This document shows positions 18,183 through 27,311 of a DNA stretch of 64,000 nt, in pieces. The notes under the pieces were generated by a model. That model had not been told where the DNA came from. It did no database searches and saw only the letters and a program-made list of their open reading frames with translations. Position numbers and translations under genes: made by a program. Source of the DNA: a virus; the IMG/VR virus record IMGVR_UViG_3300008050_005857, positions 18,145 to 82,144 of that record; one strand, 5' to 3'. Position 1 is the stretch's first letter. The number at the start of each line of letters is the position of its first letter.

Positions 18183-19545
18183 TTCATTACAAAAATTTGG
18201 AACAGGATTCCAAACAAAGGTTATAACGTGTATTCTTGTAGACGAAGAGTTTATACAAACAATTTATGATATGATTCAACCTGAACAACTTGATACTGAA
18301 GCTAAGCAGTGGATTGTTCGAGAAATCAAATCATATTTTTATGAGTATAAACACGTCCCAACACTTGATAGTTTAAAAGTAAAATTAAATTCTGTTAAAA
18401 GTGAGATATTAAAAGAGGCAATAATAGACGAACTTCGTCAAGTTATGAAGTACGTTGAAGCAACCGATTTAGCATTTGTAAAGGATCAGACATTAGAATT
18501 TTGTAAAAATCAAGCACTTAAAGCCGCAATAATGCAATCAGTTGACCTGTTACATCAGCAACGATATGATGAAATAAAACGTGTAGTTGATAATGCATTA
18601 CGAGCTGGAACACGAAGAGATATAGGTTTAAATTATGTAAAAGATTTTGATACTATATTAGAAGATGTTTCAAGATTGACGGTAAGTACTGGCTGGGACG
18701 CTGTAGATGGTATTACAGATGGCGGTTTAGCAGGAGGTGAATTAGGAATCGTTGTTGCACCTTCTGGTGTTGGTAAAAGCTGGTTATTGCAAGCGCTAGG
18801 TGCGAATGCGTTAAGAGCCGGAAAAAATGTTATGCATTATACACTTGAATTAAATCAAGCGTATGTTGGTTTGAGATATGCGGCGATATTTTCTAAGCTT
18901 GAAACTTCACAAATTAAAGAGCAAAAAGATAAAGTCAAAAAAATGATTACAGATCAAGTTAAAGGTGAATTGCTCATTAAATATTGGCCTTCAAAATCCG
19001 CAACTGTACAGACCGTGTTTACACATCTAAAGACCGCGGAATTATTAGGCCATTCTCCAGATATAATACTATTAGATTATGCGGATTTACTAAATGATAC
19101 TTCAGGTCAAGGGGAAATCCGTCATCAGCTTGGAACAATTTATGAAGATTTACGAGGTTTAAGTGGAGAATTTAATGTTCCAATTTGGACCGCATCGCAA
19201 TCAAATCGTTCAAGTATTGATTCAGAAACAATTGGAGCTGAAAAAATCGCAGAATCTTATAATAAAATAATGACCGCGGATTTCGTAATGAGTTTATCTC
19301 GAAAAGTTGAAGATAAAATCGCAAATACCGGTAGAGTACATATAATTAAGAATAGATTCGGTCCCGATGGTTTAACATTTCCAACAACAATGAATACCTC
19401 TAATGGCCAAATAGACGTTTATGAAGCCGGCAGCGGTAGCGGTGTTCAAGTGCAAAATAAAATGAAAAATGGGAATGAATATGTTAGGAAATTACTTAAA
19501 AAACGTTATGATGAATTTGAAACTGTTATTAATGAACCCGATTAA
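18166..19545 (+). CDS. Replicative DnaB-type helicase (gp41-like)
   Basis: A 459-residue hexameric helicase of the DnaB/gp41 family that would unwind DNA at the fork. The N-terminal 150 residues form a helical domain. Walker A is APSGVGKS at 198-205. H-Y-T-L-E-L-N-Q follows, and the Walker B strand is IILLDYADLL with Asp304. TASQSNRSS near 340 matches the DnaB motif 3 region. It starts inside the end of the FEN gene. No separate primase gene is visible in this window. Confidence 0.9.
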   Translation: MPPVIDSLQKFGTGFQTKVITCILVDEEFIQTIYDMIQPEQLDTEAKQWIVREIKSYFYEYKHVPTLDSLKVKLNSVKSEILKEAIIDELRQVMKYVEATDLAFVKDQTLEFCKNQALKAAIMQSVDLLHQQRYDEIKRVVDNALRAGTRRDIGLNYVKDFDTILEDVSRLTVSTGWDAVDGITDGGLAGGELGIVVAPSGVGKSWLLQALGANALRAGKNVMHYTLELNQAYVGLRYAAIFSKLETSQIKEQKDKVKKMITDQVKGELLIKYWPSKSATVQTVFTHLKTAELLGHSPDIILLDYADLLNDTSGQGEIRHQLGTIYEDLRGLSGEFNVPIWTASQSNRSSIDSETIGAEKIAESYNKIMTADFVMSLSRKVEDKIANTGRVHIIKNRFGPDGLTFPTTMNTSNGQIDVYEAGSGSGVQVQNKMKNGNEYVRKLLKKRYDEFETVINEPD

Positions 19546-19563
19546 AAGTTAAGGAGAGTTATT

Positions 19564-21537
19564 ATGAATGAAAAATTTACGTTGTCACTTGGGTTTATAG
19601 ATAAGTACAAAAGAAAAAAACCACCATTCGGATTTAATGGATTAGGAGAGTTAGTTTATATGCGGACCTATTCTCGCATAAAAGATGACGGTAAAAATGA
19701 AATGTGGTGGGAAACTATTCAACGAGTTGTAGAAGGCACATATTCTATGCAAAAAAGTTGGATTGACCAACATCAACTTGGTTGGAATCCTTGGCAAGCA
19801 CAAGCGTCTGCTCAAGAAATGTATGACAGAATGTTTAACATGAAGTTTTTACCTCCTGGTCGGGGGTTATGGGCGATGGGAACCGCGATAACAGAAGAAA
19901 AGAATCTTTACGCAGCGCTTAATAATTGTGCATTTGTATCTACAAAAACACTAAAAGAAGATCACGCAAAACCGTTTTGTTTTTTGATGGATGCGTCAAT
20001 GTTAGGTGTAGGGGTCGGTTTTGATACAAAAGGTGCCGGCGAGATAATGATAAAAGGTATCGCGACTAACAGAGATGTACAACAGTATGAAATACCAGAT
20101 ACTCGTGAGGGGTGGGTAGATTCTGTTAGAATTCTATTAGAAAGTTATTTCCATGGAACTGCTCCAATTGAATTTGATTATACAAAAATAAGACCTGCAG
20201 GAATTCCAATTAAAGGTTTTGGAGGACAGTCAAGTGGACCGGATCCGTTAAAAGAAGTTCATGAAAAAATCCGGATAACTTTAGAAACCAATACTGGAGA
20301 TCCAATTACAATAACTACAATCGTCAACATAATGAACCTTATTGGCAAGTGTGTAGTAGCAGGAAACGTAAGAAGAACTGCTGAGATCGTGTTTGGAGAT
20401 CCAGATTCTGAAGAATATCTAGATCTTAAAAATTATAAAGTTAATCCTGAGAGAGAAGAATTTGGATGGACGTCAAATAATTCTATATTTGCAGAACTTG
20501 GTATGGATTATACCGAATCAGCAAAAAGAATTATAGATAATGGTGAACCAGGATTCGCATGGTTAGAAAACATGAGAAAATATTCTCGCATGAAAAATGG
20601 TGGAGACAATAAAGATCATCGTGCTATGGGTGGTAATCCTTGTTTAGAGCAAACATTAGAGTCTTATGAATTATGTTGTCTTGTTGAAACTTTTCCAAAT
20701 AATCATGAGTCTTTGGATGATTATGCTAGAACATTAAAATACGCATATTTGTATGCAAAAACCGTCACTCTTGGTAAAACACAGTGGTCTGAAACAAATC
20801 GTGTAATGTTAAGAGATCGAAGAATAGGATGTTCAGTGAGTGGCGTTGCTCAATTTATCACCAATCACGGTTTAGGAGAATTAAAGACTTGGTTAAATTC
20901 TGGATATGACGTTATACAAGAATGGGACAAAATGTATTCTGATTGGTTTGCAGTACCACGTTCAATCAAAACTACATCTGTTAAACCTAGCGGTACAGTT
21001 TCACTCCTCGCGGGAGCAACACCTGGATTACATTACCCAGAAAGTCGATTCTATATACGAAGGATCCGATTAGGAATCAATTCAGAATTAATTATGCCAC
21101 TAGAAAAAGCCGGATATAAAATAGAACCCGCATTCGGTTCAGAATCTACTACAGTTGTTGTTGAAGTTCCAGTCGATGCCGGTCAAGGTATCAGAACAGT
21201 TAATGACTTATCTATTTGGGAACAATTCAGTTTAGCTGCATTTATGCAAAGACATTGGGCCGATAATCAGGTGAGCTGCACAGTCACATTTGATCCTAAA
21301 ACAGAAGGCGTAGAATTACCTCAAGCATTAACTTACTTTCAATATCATTTAAAAGGAATCAGTTGTTTACCGAAACATGATTCTGGTGCTTATCGTCAAA
21401 TGCCGTATGAAGAAATAGATAAAAAAACTTATAAAGGTATGCTTTTAAAATTAAAAAAATTAAGCTTTAGAAAAGTCAAAGGTAATGAGGCTATTGTTGA
21501 AAAATTTTGCGATGGAGATACGTGTGAACTTGAATAA
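19564..21537 (+). CDS. Class II (adenosylcobalamin-dependent) ribonucleotide reductase
   Basis: A monomeric class II ribonucleoside-triphosphate reductase of 657 residues that would make dNTPs with a B12 cofactor and without an oxygen-dependent partner subunit. LPPGRGLWAMGT and LNNCAFVSTK hold the first active-site Cys. GNPCLEQTLESYELC carries the N-x-C-x-E catalytic loop. TTSVKPSGTVSLLAGATPG is the phosphate-binding loop. The C-terminus has two Cys five apart (C-D-G-D-T-C), matching the thiol shuttle pair of the Lactobacillus type. AAGGAGAG precedes the ATG. No NrdA/NrdB genes are seen, so this is the phage's visible reductase. Confidence 0.92.
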   Translation: MNEKFTLSLGFIDKYKRKKPPFGFNGLGELVYMRTYSRIKDDGKNEMWWETIQRVVEGTYSMQKSWIDQHQLGWNPWQAQASAQEMYDRMFNMKFLPPGRGLWAMGTAITEEKNLYAALNNCAFVSTKTLKEDHAKPFCFLMDASMLGVGVGFDTKGAGEIMIKGIATNRDVQQYEIPDTREGWVDSVRILLESYFHGTAPIEFDYTKIRPAGIPIKGFGGQSSGPDPLKEVHEKIRITLETNTGDPITITTIVNIMNLIGKCVVAGNVRRTAEIVFGDPDSEEYLDLKNYKVNPEREEFGWTSNNSIFAELGMDYTESAKRIIDNGEPGFAWLENMRKYSRMKNGGDNKDHRAMGGNPCLEQTLESYELCCLVETFPNNHESLDDYARTLKYAYLYAKTVTLGKTQWSETNRVMLRDRRIGCSVSGVAQFITNHGLGELKTWLNSGYDVIQEWDKMYSDWFAVPRSIKTTSVKPSGTVSLLAGATPGLHYPESRFYIRRIRLGINSELIMPLEKAGYKIEPAFGSESTTVVVEVPVDAGQGIRTVNDLSIWEQFSLAAFMQRHWADNQVSCTVTFDPKTEGVELPQALTYFQYHLKGISCLPKHDSGAYRQMPYEEIDKKTYKGMLLKLKKLSFRKVKGNEAIVEKFCDGDTCELE

Positions 21538-21542
21538 AAATT

Positions 21543-21571
21543 CGATTTTGACGAAAATAAAATATATATAA
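21543..21571 (+). promoter_or_regulatory. Promoter before the ThyA-fold cassette
   Basis: CGATTTTGACG at 21543-21553 and TATATATA at 21563-21570 lie in the short gap before the dCMP-hydroxymethylase-like gene. The arrangement resembles the SSB promoter. GAGG lies further on, as the ribosome site for ATG 21586. This marks the start of a likely transcription unit. Confidence 0.45.
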
Positions 21572-21585
21572 AATAAAGAGGTTAT

Positions 21586-22455
21586 ATGCAAGGTTTTAAA
21601 AATCTTAATGAAATGTATTGGTATCTTTTAGCGGATCTTGATAGTGAAGGGCTAGAAGTTAGCAGTAGAGGTTCAAATCAAAAAGAAAAAATATATGTTC
21701 AATGTGGATTTAATGATCCAACTGATTTACAAGTACTATATCCAAGTAGAAAATTTAATCAGGAATATGCAATGACTGAATGGTTGTGGTATTGTTCACT
21801 TGATTCAAACGTAAAAAACATAGGAAAATTGGCTCAACTATGGAAACGCATATCAGATGACAATAATCACGTTGAATCTAATTATGGTCCTTATTTCTTT
21901 AATCCCATTAATCAACCACATTTTCAAGGTAGTCAATGGGAATGGGTTAAAGAAGAACTAATTAATGATCCAGATAGTAGAAGAGCCTCGATTGTTATTA
22001 ATCAACCATATCATAAAGGAAAAAATCCATTAGACGTTCCATGTACACAATATGTTCAATTTTTCATTCGCCAAAATAAATTACACTTAGGCGTTTCAAT
22101 GAGATCAAATGATATTGTTTATGGTTTAACCAATGATGCGTTTACATTCAGTTTATTTCAGCAGATGATGTATAATGAGTTAAAACTTAAAATGCCAGAT
22201 TTAGAGCTTGGAACGTATAATCATTTTGCTGGATCGATGCATGTGTATGAAATGCATTATGAAATGGCAAGCAAAATCTTATCAGAATCCGAATATATCA
22301 ATGAGAAAACTGATAGGAAATTTAAGCTTAAAGAAGATATCACATGGAATGTTATGATGAAAGATATAAATCCAAAATCAAAACTTATTGCGGATTCTCC
22401 TAAAGACGAAATTTTAGAGTATGTTAAAGAAAAAGAAAAGGAATTATTTGAATGA
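21586..22455 (+). CDS. dCMP hydroxymethylase-like ThyA-fold enzyme
   Basis: A thymidylate synthase superfamily enzyme of 289 residues. Catalytic Cys153 lies in DVPCTQYVQF, the phosphate-binding Arg lies in DPDSRRASIV, and MRSNDIVYGLTND spans 172-184. The residue eight after Asp176, which is Asn in thymidylate synthases and reads dUMP, is Asp184 here. That Asn-to-Asp change is the hallmark of dCMP-specific members such as T4 gp42, whose MRSND segment this one closely resembles from memory. It would make 5-hydroxymethyl-dCMP or a related C5-modified dCMP. It heads a cassette and overlaps the kinase gene (ATGA). Confidence 0.8.
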   Translation: MQGFKNLNEMYWYLLADLDSEGLEVSSRGSNQKEKIYVQCGFNDPTDLQVLYPSRKFNQEYAMTEWLWYCSLDSNVKNIGKLAQLWKRISDDNNHVESNYGPYFFNPINQPHFQGSQWEWVKEELINDPDSRRASIVINQPYHKGKNPLDVPCTQYVQFFIRQNKLHLGVSMRSNDIVYGLTNDAFTFSLFQQMMYNELKLKMPDLELGTYNHFAGSMHVYEMHYEMASKILSESEYINEKTDRKFKLKEDITWNVMMKDINPKSKLIADSPKDEILEYVKEKEKELFE

Positions 22456-22946
22456 TAGTATTTGTTGAAGGTTTATCAAAATCCGGAAAAACTCTTTTAA
22501 TAAATAAATATTGTAAAAAATATCCTGATGCTGTAAGGTTCAAGGGAGCCGGACAAATTGTCATAGGATATGGCAATCGTTGGGATGAATACAATTATTG
22601 GATGCATAATATTGTTGAGCGAATGGACGAATTAAATGATTACAAAAAAGTAATACTTTGGGACAGAGGACTTACTGAATCTGTATATGGTAATTCTCAA
22701 GTTGAGCGTTATGCAAAATGCCACATACATAAAATGGCCGCTTTTATTGATATTCCATTTAAAATTCTTGCAGAAAGGGGAACAAAGGAAGGTGTCGAAA
22801 CAGAACGTCACTTTCAAAAATATGAAAAAACGCTTTCAAAATTTGACACCGTACATCTTTTTTCAGATCAGCCAACTCATCATATAACGAACCGTATGAT
22901 TGAAACTTTACATGAGGAAATAAAATGCAGATTAGCGATTATTTAG
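22452..22946 (+). CDS. P-loop nucleotide kinase-like protein
   Basis: A 164-residue P-loop protein with Walker A GLSKSGKT at 7-14, a D-R-G-L-T-E-S segment of the type found in nucleoside-monophosphate kinases, and a basic lid-like region near 118-128. The start overlaps the dCMP-hydroxymethylase-like stop, so the two are co-translated. A role in phosphorylating modified dCMP, or a base already in DNA, is the simplest reading; both kinds of kinase occur beside ThyA homologues in hypermodifying phages. A general thymidylate-kinase-like role cannot be excluded. Confidence 0.7.
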   Translation: MIVFVEGLSKSGKTLLINKYCKKYPDAVRFKGAGQIVIGYGNRWDEYNYWMHNIVERMDELNDYKKVILWDRGLTESVYGNSQVERYAKCHIHKMAAFIDIPFKILAERGTKEGVETERHFQKYEKTLSKFDTVHLFSDQPTHHITNRMIETLHEEIKCRLAII

Positions 22947-24190
22947 ACCGAATTAATTCCATATCATCTGCAAGAAATGTAGAAGATAAAGCACATCTTG
23001 CTCGACATGTCAAAAACATAACTGTTATAATTACAGGTTCTCGTGGGGGTTCTTCGCTATTCAAAGAGGCACTTACCAGGTCTCCAGAATTATTGTTCAC
23101 TTCCGGAGAAGAATCACCATTTTTAGCTCTTACGCAAAATGAATTCCCGTTTGTTCCTTCGGATTTTCTTCAATCCAACAACATACAGTATAAAGATGAA
23201 TTAATAAGTAATATATTAGATGATCTTGGTTTAAGAATTGAAGATGGTGATTTATCAATGAATGCGTTTATTGAGCAAATGAGAAAACGCTTACTCCTTC
23301 AACTTCCAATTGAAGATTTTGATTTTAGTAAAGAACATTTAGAATCCATATTTTTTAAAATTTTTGAAGACCATAGATTTTGGGCTGGAAATTATGACGA
23401 ATTAATCAGGAAATTTTTAATTGAATTCACAGCCGGCAAAAATAAGCCATGGTTATACTATTATGATACTTTTTTAAACGGACCCGAAGAACATTATCCA
23501 CTTGATTGGAAAGTTGAAGATACGCCATTTGTTGTACCAAAATTAAAACAGCCATTAACAAAAAGCGATCTCGAGAAACATTCTTTAGTTTTTAAAACTC
23601 CTCAAAACGTTTATAGAGCCGGCATGTTTGAAACCTTATTTCCACGTGCCAAAGTAAAATATCTTCACATGACAAGGGGTTTTGCTCAATCTGTCAACGG
23701 ATTAATGGATGGATGGTTACATGATAAAGGGTTTTTCGCTAAAAATCTTGCTATGGATGGACATACGTTAAATATAAAAGGATATTCCGACATAAAAGAA
23801 TACGGCGATAAGTGGTGGAAATTTGATTTACCTCCTAATTGGGAAAATTTTAAAAATAATGCGTTATATGAAGTATGTGCTAATCAATGGGCTTCCGCAC
23901 ATGAACACGCACTAAACATTAAAATACTCAATAGCCCAGAGAACTATATGCAATTAAAATTTGAAGACTTTTTAGATTATCCACAGAAAATGATGAATGA
24001 GGTAACTGAATTTATAAACATAAAACCAATCAGTGTTGCAAATTTACCATTAGTTATGATAACAAACAAGCCTAGAAAATATAGATGGCATAAAAGAAAA
24101 AAGTTAATACGAGAATTAGCAGATCAACCAAGAATTAAATCATTAATGAAAGCATTAAAATATAGCATGGAGGAAAATACATGGATATAG
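22925..24190 (+). CDS. Sulfotransferase-fold protein
   Basis: A 421-residue protein with the two halves of a PAPS-dependent sulfotransferase. GSRGGSSLF at 38-46 is in the 5'-phosphosulfate loop position. HMTRGFAQSVNGLMDGW lies after a strand and stands in the 3'-phosphate-binding position, with Arg and Ser. The rest is helical, with many aromatic residues. It overlaps the kinase gene by 22 bases. In this cassette the acceptor could be a modified nucleotide, but glycan or protein sulfation is equally compatible. The family also includes proteins without sulfotransferase activity. Confidence 0.6.
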   Translation: MQISDYLDRINSISSARNVEDKAHLARHVKNITVIITGSRGGSSLFKEALTRSPELLFTSGEESPFLALTQNEFPFVPSDFLQSNNIQYKDELISNILDDLGLRIEDGDLSMNAFIEQMRKRLLLQLPIEDFDFSKEHLESIFFKIFEDHRFWAGNYDELIRKFLIEFTAGKNKPWLYYYDTFLNGPEEHYPLDWKVEDTPFVVPKLKQPLTKSDLEKHSLVFKTPQNVYRAGMFETLFPRAKVKYLHMTRGFAQSVNGLMDGWLHDKGFFAKNLAMDGHTLNIKGYSDIKEYGDKWWKFDLPPNWENFKNNALYEVCANQWASAHEHALNIKILNSPENYMQLKFEDFLDYPQKMMNEVTEFINIKPISVANLPLVMITNKPRKYRWHKRKKLIRELADQPRIKSLMKALKYSMEENTWI

Positions 24191-25092
24191 GAGTCAATAG
24201 CGAATTTGGAAAATTAAAATCGGTATTATTACATGTCCCAACACGAGAAGAATTTGCATTTAATTCTGCAGAAGACATGATGTTTTTAGAAGAACCAAAT
24301 TATGATAAAGTTTTATATGAAATAAATGCATACATTGAATTATTGGAATCTTTAGATATTACGGTTTATACGGATATAGGATTTCCTCTTAGAACATCAA
24401 TGGCTGTTGAATTTCCAAATCTTATTTACATGAAAGATTTAGCAATAGCAACTCCTGATCAGTTGATTCTTTGTCGTCCACATCACGATGTACGTAAAGG
24501 TGAAGAAGTATATTTACACAAGCTATTAAAACACATTGGCGTAACGGATGATCAGATCAATTTTATTCCAGTAGGGGATCATGAAGGAGCAGATATTGTA
24601 TGGTTAAATCCAAAAAAGATCATGATAAATGAAGGTTATCGTACAACTTTTAAAGCATCCGAAGAAATATCTAGATTTTTTAATTCACGATATGATATTG
24701 ATTCTCATAAAATTGAAGGTAATAAACATCACCAAATACCTCAACATATTCAAGGATCAAAGCATATTTTTTCATTGACCAATGCTGCATACAGAAAAGA
24801 ACTCGAGCCGTGGGACATGGATTTTGAAAATACATACGCGTTTAGTGAAACAGAAGAAATTGTAAAAGGCTTTTCATTAAACGTTATTACAGTGAATGAA
24901 AATGAAATTATAATGCCATCTGAATGTCCTGAAACTAAGGCAGCTTATGAATCTTTAGGTGTTAAATGTCACGAGTCTCCAATGAGCGAAATAACAAAGG
25001 GCGCTGGTGGATTTGCATGCATGACACTATTTTTAAATAGAGAAAAAGTATGGATGGGATTACTTCCGGAAGGATTACCAAATGAATATTAA
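24181..25092 (+). CDS. Amidinotransferase/pentein-family enzyme
   Basis: A 303-residue pentein of the glycine amidinotransferase/DDAH/arginine deiminase type. VNSEFGKLKSVLLHVPTREE is the usual opening. HEGADIVWLNPKKIMI near residue 134 holds the substrate-binding acidic residues, and GGFACMTL near residue 280 holds the nucleophilic Cys. Such enzymes move an amidino group from arginine or hydrolyse guanidino groups. It overlaps the sulfotransferase-like gene and the second ThyA-fold gene. Making a guanidinylated modification is an attractive inference but is not shown. Confidence 0.75.
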   Translation: MDIGVNSEFGKLKSVLLHVPTREEFAFNSAEDMMFLEEPNYDKVLYEINAYIELLESLDITVYTDIGFPLRTSMAVEFPNLIYMKDLAIATPDQLILCRPHHDVRKGEEVYLHKLLKHIGVTDDQINFIPVGDHEGADIVWLNPKKIMINEGYRTTFKASEEISRFFNSRYDIDSHKIEGNKHHQIPQHIQGSKHIFSLTNAAYRKELEPWDMDFENTYAFSETEEIVKGFSLNVITVNENEIIMPSECPETKAAYESLGVKCHESPMSEITKGAGGFACMTLFLNREKVWMGLLPEGLPNEY

Positions 25093-25840
25093 AACTTGTA
25101 ATACTGCAGGTGAAGCATTTGAATGGATGAGAGACGCCGTTAAGACTCGCGGATATGTCCATGAATCCCGTGGTAAACGCACTAAAGAATTAATGCATGT
25201 AATGGTTGAAATAAAACGTCCTGACATGTCAGTTGTATGTATACCAAGTTTCAAGTGGGATTTTATTTCACAGGAAGTTAGAGATATAATGACTGAAAAT
25301 GATGTTAGTGCAATTCATTCAAAAGAAATGTTGGAATATACCATGGGCAGCCCTGATGCAAAATTCTTCTTCGGTGCTGAAGTCCGCGAAGCATTATCAC
25401 CATGGTCTCTTGATGCAATATTTGAGTTGTTTAAACAAGATAAAGATACTCGAAAAGCCGTATTAGATTTAGGAAATCGTAAACCTGAAGAGCATATTCC
25501 CTGTCTTTCGTTCGCCCACTTAGTAATTAGAGATAACAAGTTACATTGCACCCTTGAAACACGCAGTACAGATTTAGCATTTGGGTATCCATACGATACA
25601 GTTTTATTTACAGTTATGCAAAGATATATGTTACACAGATTGCAAGAAATATATCCTGAGTTAAAATTAGGTTCATTCTTTTATAAAAGTATTTGCATGC
25701 ATTATTACTTAAAGAATAATGATACACCACTAAAAGATTTAAACTTAACAACTAATGATCCAGAGGATTGCTGGTTACCTCCAGATACTCAAGGCTGGTT
25801 TGAAGATTGCATCATATCAGGAGATCCAAATCATGCCTAG
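25082..25840 (+). CDS. Second ThyA-fold enzyme with dCMP-type specificity residue
   Basis: A 252-residue divergent thymidylate synthase-fold protein. Cys141 in EEHIPCLSF is in the catalytic position. RSTDLAFGYPYD spans 161-172. Eight residues after Asp164 there is Asp172 where thymidylate synthase has Asn, the same change as in the gene at 21.6 kb. MHYYLKN takes the place of the GDxHxYxNH motif. The N-terminal 110 residues are shorter than usual. It may act on dCMP, or on modified dCMP or DNA, as the second step of one pathway. It overlaps genes on both sides. Confidence 0.7.
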   Translation: MNIKTCNTAGEAFEWMRDAVKTRGYVHESRGKRTKELMHVMVEIKRPDMSVVCIPSFKWDFISQEVRDIMTENDVSAIHSKEMLEYTMGSPDAKFFFGAEVREALSPWSLDAIFELFKQDKDTRKAVLDLGNRKPEEHIPCLSFAHLVIRDNKLHCTLETRSTDLAFGYPYDTVLFTVMQRYMLHRLQEIYPELKLGSFFYKSICMHYYLKNNDTPLKDLNLTTNDPEDCWLPPDTQGWFEDCIISGDPNHA

Positions 25841-26696
25841 AAATTCAACTAAAATAGAAATAATAGACGATAAAAAAGTTATGGTCAAAACAATGTCTAC
25901 AAAACTTTATAATCCGGCAATTTATGATTGGCAAAATGAAGTACATGACCATTTTTTAGATAATACTGGTTTTTACATCAATAAAGTTTTAGGTCACAGT
26001 AATGGAGTTTTGCATTTAGACTATATTGATTATAAGTCAAAACCTACTACAAATAAAGATTTACAGTTATTTGGTAAGTCAATGGCTAAATTACACAATT
26101 CTGGAAGAGACTGGAATTTTTCATGGACAATGGCGCGAAATGGTGATGCTGGATGGATAAAAACCAGTCTTCCATATAAAGATGAAACATATAGCACCAT
26201 GGCGTCGTGGAATAATATACGTAGAAATGATTGGCTATTTTTAAAATCAAAAGGTATACGCAAAGAAATATTCGAAACATTAAAAACATTAGATAAATTA
26301 CCTGATCAGCCGAAATCTAAACTCCATAGAGATTTTAGATTGCACAATATTTTGTATGACGAACGCGGTTACCATTTAATAGATTTTGATTTTGCTTCAA
26401 TTGATTTTATATCATTAGAAGTAATGGGGTTATTTACGGACTTATATGAGCTTGTTCCTGAAATGGCACGACAATTTTTGATTGGTTATCATAGTGAGTC
26501 AAAAGATTGGGAATGGTCAAGTGGAATGGTTGATTTATTTTTGTGCTATCTTTGTACAAATACATTTCCATTTTCAATGTCAAGTCATATGGATAAAAAT
26601 GAAGTAGAAGCTTTAGCCGATGAACGAAATGCAAGACTAAGAATTATTTATGAAAATAAAGAAAACATATTAAAAATGATTGAGGAAATAAAATGA
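25833..26696 (+). CDS. Aminoglycoside-phosphotransferase-fold kinase
   Basis: A 287-residue protein of the APH/choline-kinase fold. The catalytic loop reads KLHRDFRLHNILY and the metal-binding Asp lies in YHLIDFDFASIDF. ATG 25833 is chosen because AGGAGA lies just upstream and the start overlaps the ThyA-like stop by eight bases. Family members phosphorylate small hydroxylated or aminated molecules. Placement between a ThyA-fold enzyme and dUTPase suggests a nucleotide or modified-base substrate, but this is inference. The gene overlaps dUTPase by four bases. Confidence 0.75.
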   Translation: MPRNSTKIEIIDDKKVMVKTMSTKLYNPAIYDWQNEVHDHFLDNTGFYINKVLGHSNGVLHLDYIDYKSKPTTNKDLQLFGKSMAKLHNSGRDWNFSWTMARNGDAGWIKTSLPYKDETYSTMASWNNIRRNDWLFLKSKGIRKEIFETLKTLDKLPDQPKSKLHRDFRLHNILYDERGYHLIDFDFASIDFISLEVMGLFTDLYELVPEMARQFLIGYHSESKDWEWSSGMVDLFLCYLCTNTFPFSMSSHMDKNEVEALADERNARLRIIYENKENILKMIEEIK

Positions 26697-27136
26697 AAAT
26701 AAGTAAAATACGAGACGTTAAAACGCCAGTACGAGCAAATGGTAATGATGCCGGCATAGATTTTTTTATACCAAACAAATGGAATATCGGCAATGAATAT
26801 CATCTATCACCAGGCCAACAAGCACTAATACCTTCAGGTGTCAAAGTAAATGTTCCAGAAGGTTATGCATTAATTGCGTTTAATAAATCAGGCATTGCCA
26901 CTAAAAAACAATTGATTGCTGGCGCTGCAGTAGTAGATGAAGGTTATCAAGGGGAGCTTCATATACACGTAATCAATGCTGGTTCAACTGTTCAGACATT
27001 GATCGCCGGCGACAAAATAATGCAATTTATTTTAGTACCTATGTTTTATGATTCAATTGAAGAAGTAGATGCATCAGTATTATTTGAAGATAATTCAACT
27101 AGGGGTGCTGGCGGATTTGGTTCAACCGGTGAATAA
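26693..27136 (+). CDS. dut: dUTPase
   Basis: A trimeric dUTPase of 147 residues that hydrolyses dUTP to dUMP and keeps uracil out of DNA. All five motifs are recognisable, including NDAGIDFF (motif 1), NKSGIA (motif 2), AGAAVVDEGYQGELHI (motif 3) and the C-terminal RGAGGFGSTG (motif 5). The length fits the family. ATGA overlap couples it to the APH-like kinase. tRNA genes follow, so it probably ends the cassette transcript. Confidence 0.95.
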   Translation: MKISKIRDVKTPVRANGNDAGIDFFIPNKWNIGNEYHLSPGQQALIPSGVKVNVPEGYALIAFNKSGIATKKQLIAGAAVVDEGYQGELHIHVINAGSTVQTLIAGDKIMQFILVPMFYDSIEEVDASVLFEDNSTRGAGGFGSTGE

Positions 27137-27151
27137 TTGACCTATTTCAAT

Positions 27152-27224
27152 GGGGCTGTAGCTCAGTTGGGAGAGCGCCGCACTTGCACTGCGGAGGTCG
27201 CAGGTTCGATCCCTGTCAGCTCCA
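27152..27224 (+). tRNA. tRNA-Ala (UGC)
   Basis: A 73-nt cloverleaf. The acceptor stem GGGGCTG pairs with CAGCTCC and contains the G3:U70 wobble, the alanine identity element. The D arm is GCTCAGTTGGGAGAGC, the anticodon loop CTTGCAC gives UGC, and the T arm carries GGTTCGATCC. The discriminator is A and no CCA is encoded. It lies 15 bases after dut. Confidence 0.97.
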
Positions 27225-27229
27225 CAAAT

Positions 27230-27300
27230 GTAGAGGTGTCCGAATGGCTAGGTAACGGATTGCAACCCCGTGTATGTGAGTTCGAATCTCATCCTCTACT
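27230..27300 (+). tRNA. tRNA-Cys (GCA)
   Basis: A 71-nt tRNA, five bases after tRNA-Ala. The acceptor stem GTAGAGG pairs with CCTCTAC. The anticodon loop TTGCAAC gives GCA, the T arm carries GTTCGAATC, and the discriminator is U as in cysteine tRNAs. CCA is not encoded. One A-C mismatch closes the anticodon stem. Confidence 0.93.
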
Positions 27301-27311
27301 CAAAATAAAAC

